Below, in pieces: positions 9,466 to 16,709 of a stretch of 64,000 nucleotides of DNA. The translations under genes and the position numbers were made by a program. Below the pieces are notes generated by a model. That model was not told the DNA's origin. It ran no database searches and saw only the letters and a program-made list of their open reading frames with translations. The DNA is from JAGNZR01 sp051656905 (lineage in GTDB: Bacteria > Fusobacteriota > Fusobacteriia > Fusobacteriales > Fusobacteriaceae), in contig JBOFJQ010000043.1 in the NCBI GenBank assembly GCA_051656905.1, positions 93,673 to 157,672 of the forward strand, in the 5' to 3' direction. The stretch's first letter is position 1, and each line of letters starts with the position of its first letter.

Positions 9466-9494
9466 ATTATATAATTTCTGAAGCTTTTGTTCAA
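9466..9494 (-). promoter_or_regulatory. Promoter of rhodanese-assT operon
   Basis: Minus strand TTGAAC (9489-9494), 17 bp, TATAAT (9466-9471). It predicts a leader of about 170 nt before the rhodanese start at 9288. That leader contains a CCAGA/TCTGG hairpin (around 9342-9402) but no RNA family I can name. Confidence 0.65.
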
Positions 9495-9543
9495 TATAAT
9501 TTCGTATTTTAGTGTCTGTAACTATTAAAAAATGTAAAAAAAG

Positions 9544-9572
9544 TTGATTTTTACACTTATAAAACTTATAAT
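9544..9572 (+). promoter_or_regulatory. Promoter of YHYH/MORN genes
   Basis: TTGATT (9544-9549), 17 bp, TATAAT (9567-9572), 36 bp before the TTG start at 9609. Confidence 0.7.
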
Positions 9573-9608
9573 TTAAATACAAAATAAAAAAATATGTGAG
9601 GTATAAAA

Positions 9609-9803
9609 TTGAAAAAAATTATATTAATATTGGTGTTATTAATTTCAGCTACAGTACTGGGTCATAGTGGAAGAACGGACTCCAATGGAGGACACAAAGA
9701 TAAAAAAAATAAAAGTGGGCTAGGACCGTATCATTATCATCATGGTTATGGACCACATTTACATAAAAATGGAAACTGTCCTTATGAATCAAAGGGGGAA
9801 TAA
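9609..9803 (+). CDS. Small exported YHYH-motif protein
   Basis: 64 residues from a TTG start behind GTGAGGT. A signal peptide (residues 1-18) is followed by H-S-G-R-T-D-S-N-G-G-H, then Y-H-Y-H-H-G-Y-G-P-H-L-H and a single C-P pair. This is the YHYH small-protein family, often found next to nuclease or thermonuclease-like proteins; function unknown. The histidine-rich mature part suggests metal binding (inference). The stop is 5 nt before the MORN gene start, so the two are co-transcribed. Confidence 0.75.
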   Translation: MKKIILILVLLISATVLGHSGRTDSNGGHKDKKNKSGLGPYHYHHGYGPHLHKNGNCPYESKGE

Positions 9804-9808
9804 AGATT

Positions 9809-10978
9809 ATGAGTGAAAAAATTGATTCAAACTTAGATGTAAGATTAAGAAAATTGTTTATACCTTCTGAAGAGGATAAAAAGTCAACTGGAGTTAAGAA
9901 ATATTATTATAAAGACAATATGATTTTAGCTGAAATAACTTGGGAGAAAGGGGAAAAAGAAGGATATAGTAGATATTACTATTCAAATGGGCAAGTCGAA
10001 TCTGAAGGTAATTATAAAAAAGGGACAGAAGATGGACAGTGGTATTATTACCATGAAAGCGGCCAAATATTAGTGGAAGTCAACTGGGCAATTGGAAAAC
10101 AAGATGGTAAATATAGATCATATTATTCAAATGGACAATGTTCAAGTGAATCCAACTGGAAAAATGGAAAAATATTTGGACTTTACAAATCATATTACGA
10201 AAATGGACAACTTCAAGTAGAAGAGAATTGGAAAAATAATAAAAAAGATGGTATTAGTAAATCATATTATGAAAATGGAGAAATATGCTCTGAAGAAAGC
10301 TTTAAAAAAGGAAAAAAAGATGGTGTCTTTAAAGTATATAATGAAAATAATAAACTTAAAGTAGAATCTAATTGGAAAAATGATATGAAAAATGGGAAAT
10401 TCAAATACTATAATGAAGATGGGGACTTAGTGGCAGAAGAAACTTGGAATGAAGGCAATGAAGAAGGTATTTGGAAGTATTATAATTCTAATGGAGAATT
10501 CGAAAGCGAGCTAAATTGGAAAGAGGAAAACAGAAATGGAGTTATCAAATGTTATTATGAAAATGGAAATCTTGAATCACAGGGGAAATTAAAAAATAGC
10601 ATTAAAGAAGGCGATTTTAAATTTTATTATGAGTATGGTCAATTAAAGTCTGAAGGAATTTTAAAAAATGGAGTTCAAGAAGGATTATGGAAAGATTATT
10701 ACCCAAGTGGGCAAATTTCTGATGAAATAAATTTTCAAGATGGGAAGAGAAATGGTATATACAGATATTATTCATGGAGTGGAAATATTGAATTAGAAAA
10801 AAATTATAAAGATGACAAGGAAGATGGACTTGTCAAATATTTTTATGAAAATGGGCAACTGAAATTAGAAGGTTTTTATAGATTAGGAAGAAAAAATGGA
10901 AGTTTTAAATATTATAAAGAAAATGGAGAGCTAGAATCTGAAGAACTTTATAAAAATGGAAGAAAAATTTTGTTATAA
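9809..10978 (+). CDS. MORN-repeat (YwqK-like) protein
   Basis: 389 residues made of about fifteen repeats of roughly 23 residues with the pattern Y-Y-x-N-G-Q-L-x-x-E-x-x-x-K-x-G-K-x-D-G. This is the MORN_2 variant, annotated in databases as the YwqK family 'antitoxin'. No signal peptide, so cytosolic as written. The toxin-antitoxin label is a database habit rather than something shown here: the neighbour is a YHYH protein, not a recognisable toxin. Related genes at 11309, 12607 and 25304. Terminator at 11106. Confidence 0.8.
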   Translation: MSEKIDSNLDVRLRKLFIPSEEDKKSTGVKKYYYKDNMILAEITWEKGEKEGYSRYYYSNGQVESEGNYKKGTEDGQWYYYHESGQILVEVNWAIGKQDGKYRSYYSNGQCSSESNWKNGKIFGLYKSYYENGQLQVEENWKNNKKDGISKSYYENGEICSEESFKKGKKDGVFKVYNENNKLKVESNWKNDMKNGKFKYYNEDGDLVAEETWNEGNEEGIWKYYNSNGEFESELNWKEENRNGVIKCYYENGNLESQGKLKNSIKEGDFKFYYEYGQLKSEGILKNGVQEGLWKDYYPSGQISDEINFQDGKRNGIYRYYSWSGNIELEKNYKDDKEDGLVKYFYENGQLKLEGFYRLGRKNGSFKYYKENGELESEELYKNGRKILL

Positions 10979-11105
10979 ATTTTCTTGTTAAAGTAAGAAT
11001 TTTAATCTAAATAGCAAATAAAAAATAATTAAACAAATAATTAAAAAAAATAATTAGAAAAAAATAGAGTATTACTTGATAAGTTAATAATTAAAATAAT
11101 ATAAG

Positions 11106-11160
11106 AAATTAGACAGTGGAATTCCTATATAAAATAGGGGATTGGCTGTCTAATTTTTTT
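11106..11160 (+). terminator. Rho-independent terminator
   Basis: Stem AAATTAGACAG / CTGTCTAATTT with an inner CCTAT/ATAGG stem, then a run of T. Ends the YHYH-MORN unit. Confidence 0.85.
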
Positions 11161-11230
11161 TATAATTTTTAAATCTTTTAATCATATAGTATTATTCCTA
11201 ATAATAGTGAAAATGCTCAACTATGAATAT

Positions 11231-11268
11231 ACTTTACTATATATATTTTGTATTTGATATAGTAAAGT
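11231..11268. repeat. Inverted repeat before MORN gene
   Basis: Perfect 11-bp arms ACTTTACTATA (11231-11241) and TATAGTAAAGT (11258-11268) around a 16-nt AT spacer, 41 nt before the next start codon. It could be an operator or an mRNA hairpin; the right arm contains a -10-like TATAGT. Confidence 0.5.
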
Positions 11269-11308
11269 GTATGTGGAATATAAAAAAAAGAAAATGGAGG
11301 GCTTAATA

Positions 11309-11623
11309 ATGAAAAAAGTTAATATGGATAAACTAGAACAGAAAGGTGGGATTTATTATGAAATAGGCTCGAAGACTTCTTTCACAGGAATAGCAAAATC
11401 ATTTTATAGCAGCGGACAGCCAGAATTTGAAGAGACTTATAAAAATGGAAAGTTGGATGGTCCTCATAAATCCTACTATGAAAGCGGAGAGCTTAGATCA
11501 GAGGGGAATGGGTTAGGAAAATATAAAGAATATTATAGTAATGGAAAACTCAAAGAAGAGATAGATGAAAATGGAAGTTATAAACGCTATGATAAGAGCG
11601 GTAATTTAATAGAAAAATATTAA
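11309..11623 (+). CDS. Small MORN-repeat protein
   Basis: 104 residues from the ATG at 11309, selected because GGAGGG is 7 nt upstream; an ATG at 11267 lacks a ribosome site. Four to five MORN_2 units (F-Y-S-S-G-Q-P-E-F-E-E-T-Y-K-N-G-K, Y-Y-E-S-G-E-L, Y-Y-S-N-G-K-L). No signal peptide. The N-terminal V-N-M-D-K-L-E-Q-K-G-G-I-Y-Y-E resembles the segment after the lipobox in the 12607 paralogue (D-K-L-Q-N-R-N-D-S-Y-Y-E), so this looks like a cytosolic, shortened relative. Function unknown. Confidence 0.7.
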   Translation: MKKVNMDKLEQKGGIYYEIGSKTSFTGIAKSFYSSGQPEFEETYKNGKLDGPHKSYYESGELRSEGNGLGKYKEYYSNGKLKEEIDENGSYKRYDKSGNLIEKY

Positions 11624-11687
11624 TATAATAAAAAAAATAAAAATTAAAAATAAAAATTAAAAAAATAGTAATAATAGGGAGTGTGAA

Positions 11688-12554
11688 ATGAATAAAAATC
11701 AAAGACAACTAGGGTATATAGGATTAAATTTGTTAGCAACTTGTTTTCTTGCTACAGGAGGAATTTTTGTAAAATTAAGTGCTTTACCGCCAATAGCTAC
11801 AGGATTTTATAGAATTTTATTTTCAATAATAGCACTTTATCCCTTAGTAAAAATAGATTTACAAAGCGTAAAAATTGATAAAAAAGACTTGTTACTTCTT
11901 TTATGTGGAGGAGCCTTCCTAGGTTTAGATCTTATTGCATGGAACAAAGCTATGTATTTAACTTCTATGGCAAATGCAAATTTATTAACTAATTTTGTGC
12001 CTTTTACAATTATTCCGGTTTCATACTTTTTATATAAAAAAAAAGTATCTAAAACATTTATGGTAGGACTAATTGTAACGTTTATAGGGCTTATAGTGCT
12101 TATGTTAGGAAAATTAGATCCTAGTCCTGAAAATTTTAAAGGTGATATGTTAGCATTTTTAGCATCAATATTTTATGCTTTTTTCTTATTAACAGTCTCT
12201 GATCTTAGAAAAAGGATGTATGCATCTACAATTATGTTCATCAGTGCCTTTGGCGGAGTTATAGTTTTATTTATAGCGATGATACTTTCCGAAGGTATTC
12301 AGTATCCTCAAAGTATGGTAGAACTAATACCATTACTGGCCTTAACAGTGTGTTCACAAATATTTGGACAAGGACTTTTAAGCTACTGTATTGGAAAAAT
12401 TGATGTTGTTTTATCCTCGGTTCTATTGCTTATTCAACCAGTTGTAGCAGCAGTTTATTCTTATTTTATATTTGAAGAAAGCATTATGTTTCAAGAAGCA
12501 ATTGGAATTTTTATAATTTTAATAGGCATTTTTTATGCCAAGAGAGGTATTTAG
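11688..12554 (+). CDS. DMT-family transporter (EamA type)
   Basis: 288 residues with ten predicted transmembrane helices arranged as two EamA repeats, the standard size for the drug/metabolite transporter superfamily (RhaT/YdcZ-like exporters). The N-terminal repeat has the typical F-x-A-T-G-G-I-F-V-K-L start. Substrate cannot be told from sequence; relatives export amino acids or small metabolites through the inner membrane. Ribosome site AGGGAG; closed by the terminator at 12562. Confidence 0.85.
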   Translation: MNKNQRQLGYIGLNLLATCFLATGGIFVKLSALPPIATGFYRILFSIIALYPLVKIDLQSVKIDKKDLLLLLCGGAFLGLDLIAWNKAMYLTSMANANLLTNFVPFTIIPVSYFLYKKKVSKTFMVGLIVTFIGLIVLMLGKLDPSPENFKGDMLAFLASIFYAFFLLTVSDLRKRMYASTIMFISAFGGVIVLFIAMILSEGIQYPQSMVELIPLLALTVCSQIFGQGLLSYCIGKIDVVLSSVLLLIQPVVAAVYSYFIFEESIMFQEAIGIFIILIGIFYAKRGI

Positions 12555-12561
12555 TAAAGAA

Positions 12562-12597
12562 AACAAGTTAGTGTAATTTAATTTACACTAACTTGTT
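12562..12597. terminator. Bidirectional terminator
   Basis: Perfect 15-bp stem (AACAAGTTAGTGTAA and its complement) with a 6-nt loop, between the converging DMT and MORN genes. Confidence 0.88.
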
Positions 12598-12606
12598 CTT
12601 TTAAAT

Positions 12607-13608
12607 CTAAAGTTCTCTTCCATCAACATAAGTTTTTTCTGAGCTTATTTGACCAGTGATAGAATATTCTTTCCAAACACCATTTTTTCTATCCAATCTA
12701 TAAGTTCCCTCTCTCAAAAGTTCCCCATTTGAAGAATAGTATTTTGCAGGTCCCTCTAATTTTCCATCCATATAATTTGCTTCAGATATTAGAACTCCAA
12801 TTTCAGAGTAATACTTCCATAATCCATGAGGTTCCCCAGCCTTATAAGAGCCTTCATAGTTTACGTGACCATTCTCATAGTACATTTTCCAGTACCCTTC
12901 TGCTTTGTCTGACTTAGAATCACCTATAGAGCTTAATTTTCCATTTTCATAATAAGTTTTCCACATACCAGTAGCTTCACCAGAGGTATAATATCCTTCT
13001 GAAATTATCTGACCATTTTCATAATACTCTTTATAAGCGCCTTCTTCTTTTCCTAGTTTAAAAAATCTTTCTACCTTTAATTTTCCATTAGAATAATATT
13101 CTTTTTGAAGACCGTTAGCTTTACCAGCTTTGTATAATCCTTCACTTCCAAGCTTTCCATTTTTATGATACCATTTCCACAAACCTTCAAGCTTGTTATT
13201 CTGATAAGTTTTTTCTTCAGATACGATTAAACTATTTTCATAATAAGACTTCCAAGTCCCCTCTTTACTATCCAACTTATAATTTTCTTCTGTTCTAATT
13301 TTCCCGTTTTTATAGTAAGTTTTCCAAGCACCGTCTTTTTTATTATCTATATATTTGCCCTCTGATTGTAACATACCATTAATATGATAAGTTTTAGATA
13401 AGCCTTGTAATTTTCCAGATTTATAAGTTTTTTCTTCAGATATTTGACCGTTTTTATAATATTTTTTAGTAACTCCTGTAAAAGGTTTACTTTGATTTAC
13501 TTCATAATAACTATCGTTTCTATTTTGTAATTTATCCGTAGTAATTTCTTTATTACTACAGGCACCAAATGAAATAAGTATACATAGTATAGATAACATT
13601 TTTTTCAT
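12607..13608 (-). CDS. MORN-repeat lipoprotein
   Basis: 333 residues. The ATG at 13608 follows AAGGAG; an upstream in-frame ATG at 13623 lies before that site and is rejected. Signal peptide with lipobox F-G-A-C (Cys17), then about thirteen MORN_2 repeats (Y-Y-E-N-G-K-L...G-x-W-K-x-Y). It is predicted to be an envelope-anchored member of the same family as 9809 and 11309. Surface display or envelope scaffolding are possible roles; nothing indicates catalysis. Confidence 0.8.
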   Translation of the reverse strand: MKKMLSILCILISFGACSNKEITTDKLQNRNDSYYEVNQSKPFTGVTKKYYKNGQISEEKTYKSGKLQGLSKTYHINGMLQSEGKYIDNKKDGAWKTYYKNGKIRTEENYKLDSKEGTWKSYYENSLIVSEEKTYQNNKLEGLWKWYHKNGKLGSEGLYKAGKANGLQKEYYSNGKLKVERFFKLGKEEGAYKEYYENGQIISEGYYTSGEATGMWKTYYENGKLSSIGDSKSDKAEGYWKMYYENGHVNYEGSYKAGEPHGLWKYYSEIGVLISEANYMDGKLEGPAKYYSSNGELLREGTYRLDRKNGVWKEYSITGQISSEKTYVDGREL

Positions 13609-13682
13609 TATAATCTCCTTCATGCTGTAATGAATATTATTATACTATGTAATCACTTATTAGGATAGGTGTTTATGGTATT

Positions 13683-14222
13683 TTAATAATTGTTTTCTTG
13701 AATCATAAAAAATGATTTTGGATGACTACAAACTGGACATTTTTCAGGAGCTTTTCTCCAAATATAAGTGTATCCACAGTTTCTACATTCCCATTTTTCA
13801 GTTGATTCTTTTTCAAAAACTTGATTGTTTATAATGTTATCATAAAGTTGTCTATATCTTTTTTCATGATACTCTTCAATTTTAGAAACTTCTGTAAAAA
13901 GCCTAGCAATATCTAAGAATCCTTCAGCTTCAGCGTCGATAGCCATGTTTTTATACATATCTGTCCACTCATAGTGTTCTCCATCAGCAGCATCTTTTAA
14001 ATTTGTAAGAGTATCTGAAACTTCACCATTATGAAGAAGTTTAAACCAAAGTTTAGCATGCTCTTTTTCATTATTAGCAGTAGATTCAAAAATAGCAGCT
14101 AATTGTTCATAACCATCTTTTTTTGCACGACTTGCGTAGTAGCTATATTTATTACGAGCTTGTGACTCTCCACTAAAAGCTGTTTGTAAATTTTGTTCTG
14201 TCTTAGTTCCTTTTAAATTCAT
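13683..14222 (-). CDS. rbr: Rubrerythrin
   Basis: 179 residues. N-terminal ferritin-like four-helix domain with the diiron ligands in G-E-S-Q-A-R-N-K-Y, N-E-K-E-H-A, A-E-A-E-G and I-E-E-Y-H. C-terminal rubredoxin-like FeS4 domain with C-R-N-C-G and C-P-V-C. It is a cytosolic peroxide reductase of anaerobes. It lies 12 nt behind the QueD-like gene in an operon facing perR, with a 7-1-7 box at the promoter, so peroxide-dependent derepression is expected. Confidence 0.95.
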   Translation of the reverse strand: MNLKGTKTEQNLQTAFSGESQARNKYSYYASRAKKDGYEQLAAIFESTANNEKEHAKLWFKLLHNGEVSDTLTNLKDAADGEHYEWTDMYKNMAIDAEAEGFLDIARLFTEVSKIEEYHEKRYRQLYDNIINNQVFEKESTEKWECRNCGYTYIWRKAPEKCPVCSHPKSFFMIQENNY

Positions 14223-14234
14223 AAATTCTCCTTT

Positions 14235-14711
14235 TTAAAAATTGATAGTAGCTCCGTTATCGCCTGAATAAAATGACATTTTTTTAATATTAAATTTATC
14301 TTTTAATAGAGAATGAAAAACTTCTATTAAATTTTCACATGTAGCAACTTTTTTTACTACAACTAATCTACACTCAGGATAAGCTTTTGCCAAAGGAGTA
14401 TTAATAGGTAGTCCAAGACATGTATTTGTAGGAGAACCATTTTTAATACCTTGAGTCTCATAAACTTTTAAAATAGTAGGTAAAAGTGGGTCGTTTTCTT
14501 GTAAAATAAGTGCATGGTCAAAGTTTTTTAAATAATCCCAAGCAGCAGCTTTTATGCTGTTACAAGGTGCTACAAATCCAGTTCTTTCGTCTACATTTCC
14601 TTCAACTTCAATTGTTAACTTTCCAGTATGACCATGAAGATATTGTGCTTCTCCTTCATAACCTAAAAAACGATGCGCGTATTGAATATTCAGTTGTGTT
14701 AATGATCTCAT
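14235..14711 (-). CDS. QueD/PTPS-family protein lacking the usual cysteine
   Basis: 158 residues from the ATG at 14711 (GGAGGG upstream; the ATG at 14723 has no such site). Tunnel-fold 6-pyruvoyl/6-carboxy-tetrahydropterin synthase family: zinc ligands His13, His26 and His28 (Y-A-H-R-F and L-H-G-H), F-D-H-A and the C-terminal C-E-N-L region. In classical QueD the catalytic Cys sits three residues before L-H-G-H; here that position is Ala (A-Q-Y-L-H-G-H). Either another residue acts, or the reaction differs. It is first in the operon with rubrerythrin, unusual company for queuosine synthesis. Confidence 0.8.
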   Translation of the reverse strand: MRSLTQLNIQYAHRFLGYEGEAQYLHGHTGKLTIEVEGNVDERTGFVAPCNSIKAAAWDYLKNFDHALILQENDPLLPTILKVYETQGIKNGSPTNTCLGLPINTPLAKAYPECRLVVVKKVATCENLIEVFHSLLKDKFNIKKMSFYSGDNGATINF

Positions 14712-14735
14712 AATGCCCTCCATAAAATTTTATTT

Positions 14736-14764
14736 CTAATAATAGTAATCATTACTATTATTAG
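14736..14764. promoter_or_regulatory. PerR/Fur box, 29-bp palindrome
   Basis: Perfect palindrome with 14-bp arms (CTAATAATAGTAAT and complement) around a central C. The core TAGTAAT-C-ATTACTA has the 7-1-7 form of Fur/PerR boxes. It lies right after the predicted transcription start of the queD-like/rbr operon. Confidence 0.8.
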
Positions 14765-14772
14765 TTGAGGTT

Positions 14773-14801
14773 ATTATTTCATATTAAGTTTTCTTTGTCA
14801 A
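14773..14801 (-). promoter_or_regulatory. Promoter of queD-like/rbr operon
   Basis: Minus strand TTGACA (14796-14801), 17 bp, AATAAT (14773-14778). The PerR box begins about 9 bp downstream of the -10. Confidence 0.65.
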
Positions 14802-14870
14802 TATTTTATTTTTAAAAAAAAGTACTTTCATAAATTAAGAAAATATATTAGAATTAAAGAGTAATAATAA

Positions 14871-14885
14871 TAGTAATAATTATTG
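14871..14885. promoter_or_regulatory. Second PerR-like box
   Basis: TAGTAAT-A-ATTATTG, a 7-1-7 match with two departures from symmetry, 28 bp before perR. It suggests autoregulation. Confidence 0.55.
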
Positions 14886-14913
14886 TTTAAAATTAATTAA
14901 GGAGGCAAAGTTT

Positions 14914-15291
14914 ATGAAATTTTCTAAACAAAGAGAATTAATTTTAAATTATGTTTTAAATAGTTGTGAACATCCTACTGCGGATACTATATATATGGAG
15001 CTAAAAAAAGATAACCCTGATTTAAGTTTGGGAACGGTATATAGAAATTTGACTAAATTAGCAGAAATAGGCGCTATAAAAAAAATTAGTCTTTCTGGAG
15101 AAGTAGATAAATTTGATAAAAATTTACAACAACACGCTCATTTAGTCTGTGATAATTGTGGATGTATAATTGACATATATATTAATAAAATAGATGAAAT
15201 TATAGAAGATGTGTCAAGAAAAGGAAATATTAATATAAAAAATTATAATATTTCATTCAATGGAATATGTGAGAAATGTAATAAAAAATAA
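14914..15291 (+). CDS. perR: PerR-type peroxide-sensing repressor
   Basis: 125 residues, Fur superfamily. DNA-binding winged helix with D-L-S-L-G-T-V-Y-R-N-L. The residues match the regulatory metal site of PerR rather than Fur: His20 (H-P-T-A-D), Asp66/68, His74, His76 and an aspartate, not glutamate, at 87 (I-I-D). Structural zinc site C79-x2-C82 and C119-x2-C122. In PerR, peroxide oxidises a histidine of the Fe2+ site and releases DNA. It is divergent from rubrerythrin with boxes between. Ribosome site GGAGG. Confidence 0.85.
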   Translation: MKFSKQRELILNYVLNSCEHPTADTIYMELKKDNPDLSLGTVYRNLTKLAEIGAIKKISLSGEVDKFDKNLQQHAHLVCDNCGCIIDIYINKIDEIIEDVSRKGNINIKNYNISFNGICEKCNKK

Positions 15292-15297
15292 TTTAAT

Positions 15298-15353
15298 AAA
15301 AAAAGAGATTACAAGAGAGACTACAAGTTTTAATAACTAGTAATCTCTTTTTT
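15298..15353. terminator. Bidirectional terminator
   Basis: AAAAGAGATTAC (15301-15312) pairs with GTAATCTCTTTT (15340-15351) around a 27-nt loop, with flanking A and T runs, between perR and the converging ATPase-like gene. Confidence 0.75.
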
Positions 15354-15372
15354 ATGTTTTATATGGGATATA

Positions 15373-16602
15373 CTACTCTTTACTTGAATGTTCTAAAAAC
15401 GCTCCTCTAAAAAAACTTTTTACTTCTTCATTTGGTATTTTTAAAGAGTAAGTTATATCGCCAGTTATTGGGGATATAACTTCATTTTCATATGTTAGAT
15501 ATCCTGAATAGAAAAATAATGACCAAATTGTAGATAGCCTATTTAGGTCAGAATAAATTATGCCATCTAGTATTGTTTTTTCAATTTCTTTACCTAAAAA
15601 AAGCTCTTCTAAATCTTCTTGTAATTCTTGTGATTTATTTTTCAATAGTTCTTTAATTAAATCGTTGCTACTTGTATTAATCCAATAAGGTTTAATTTTT
15701 TTGTCATTTGAATAATTTAATATAGACCAAGGATTATATATTTTATCTTCCCCAAATTTATAACCATTATACCATTTTCTTACTTCGTCGATTTGATACT
15801 CTAAGTTATAATATTTAAGCAAAATTTCTACTTCACTTTCTAAAAGTCCAAAATGCTTATATTTATTATCTAAAATAGTTCCTACATTTATATTGTTTAA
15901 CCCTGAAAATACACTCTCTTTTGCCACTTTAGTTATTCCTGTTATTACTCCAAATGCTAGATAATTATTATCTTTTAGTGTAGTACTCAATATATTTCTA
16001 AAAAAGTAGATAGCATCCTCATAATAATTAGATACATATGCTGAAGTTAGTGGTGTATCGTATTCATCTATTAAAATAACAACATCTTTAGAATAGTAAT
16101 TTTTTAACATTTTTGACAAGTATAAGAGTGAATTAGAGAGGGTTCCTAAATCAGATTTTTTATATAGTATTTCTTCAAATATATTTTTTTCTAAAGGACT
16201 AAGTTTATTTATTATAAAACTGTAATTTTCATATAACATAGATATTTCTAATCTAATCTTTTCTAAGCAATCTTGCCAATTACTATTTTTAATATCTTTA
16301 AAAGAAATATGAATTACAGGATATTCACCTTGGAACTTCATATAATCACTTTTTTCTATTAATAAATTTTTAAATAAGATTCTATTTTTTTCTTTATTTT
16401 CAATATCAAAAAAATATTTTAACATACTCAAATTAAGCGTTTTTCCAAATCTTCGAGGTCTTGGCAAAAGTGTTACTGCTGATCCTGTTTTTAGAAGCTC
16501 TTCTATTAATAAAGATTTGTCTATAAAGTAATAATTTTCTTCTATGATTTTTTTGAAGTTACTTATTCCTATGGGTAACATTTTTTTATTCACTTCAACC
16601 AC
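15373..16602 (-). CDS. AAA-ATPase-like protein, C-terminus missing
   Basis: 409 residues. N-terminal AAA-ATPase-like domain common in anaerobes: L-P-I-G-I-S-N-F, Y-F-I-D-K-S, P-R-P-R-R-F-G-K-T (Walker A) and V-I-L-I-D-E-Y-D-T-P-L (Walker B). Relatives run to roughly 520-580 residues and end in a PD-(D/E)XK nuclease-like domain. Here the protein stops soon after I-P-N-E-E-V-K, where that domain would begin, and the terminator follows directly. It may therefore be a truncated, possibly non-functional copy. Role of the family is unknown. Confidence 0.75.
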   Translation of the reverse strand: MVEVNKKMLPIGISNFKKIIEENYYFIDKSLLIEELLKTGSAVTLLPRPRRFGKTLNLSMLKYFFDIENKEKNRILFKNLLIEKSDYMKFQGEYPVIHISFKDIKNSNWQDCLEKIRLEISMLYENYSFIINKLSPLEKNIFEEILYKKSDLGTLSNSLLYLSKMLKNYYSKDVVILIDEYDTPLTSAYVSNYYEDAIYFFRNILSTTLKDNNYLAFGVITGITKVAKESVFSGLNNINVGTILDNKYKHFGLLESEVEILLKYYNLEYQIDEVRKWYNGYKFGEDKIYNPWSILNYSNDKKIKPYWINTSSNDLIKELLKNKSQELQEDLEELFLGKEIEKTILDGIIYSDLNRLSTIWSLFFYSGYLTYENEVISPITGDITYSLKIPNEEVKSFFRGAFLEHSSKE

Positions 16603-16665
16603 CTCCTAACAATCTTTTATAGGTAATTATACTCTATTTACATTGGAAACCCTAAACAAATAAAA

Positions 16666-16689
16666 AAGATGTTGGTTTCCCAACATCTT
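16666..16689 (-). terminator. Terminator of the P-type ATPase gene
   Basis: Stem AAGATGTTGG / CCAACATCTT with a 4-nt loop; on the minus strand it is followed by a T run. Confidence 0.85.
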
Positions 16690-16709
16690 AATGGTAAATA
16701 TTTAATTAA

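Noticed and set aside
9809..11623. Toxin-antitoxin system
   Set aside because: MORN_2 proteins are often labelled YwqK antitoxins, but no toxin-like partner is adjacent; the label was not adopted.
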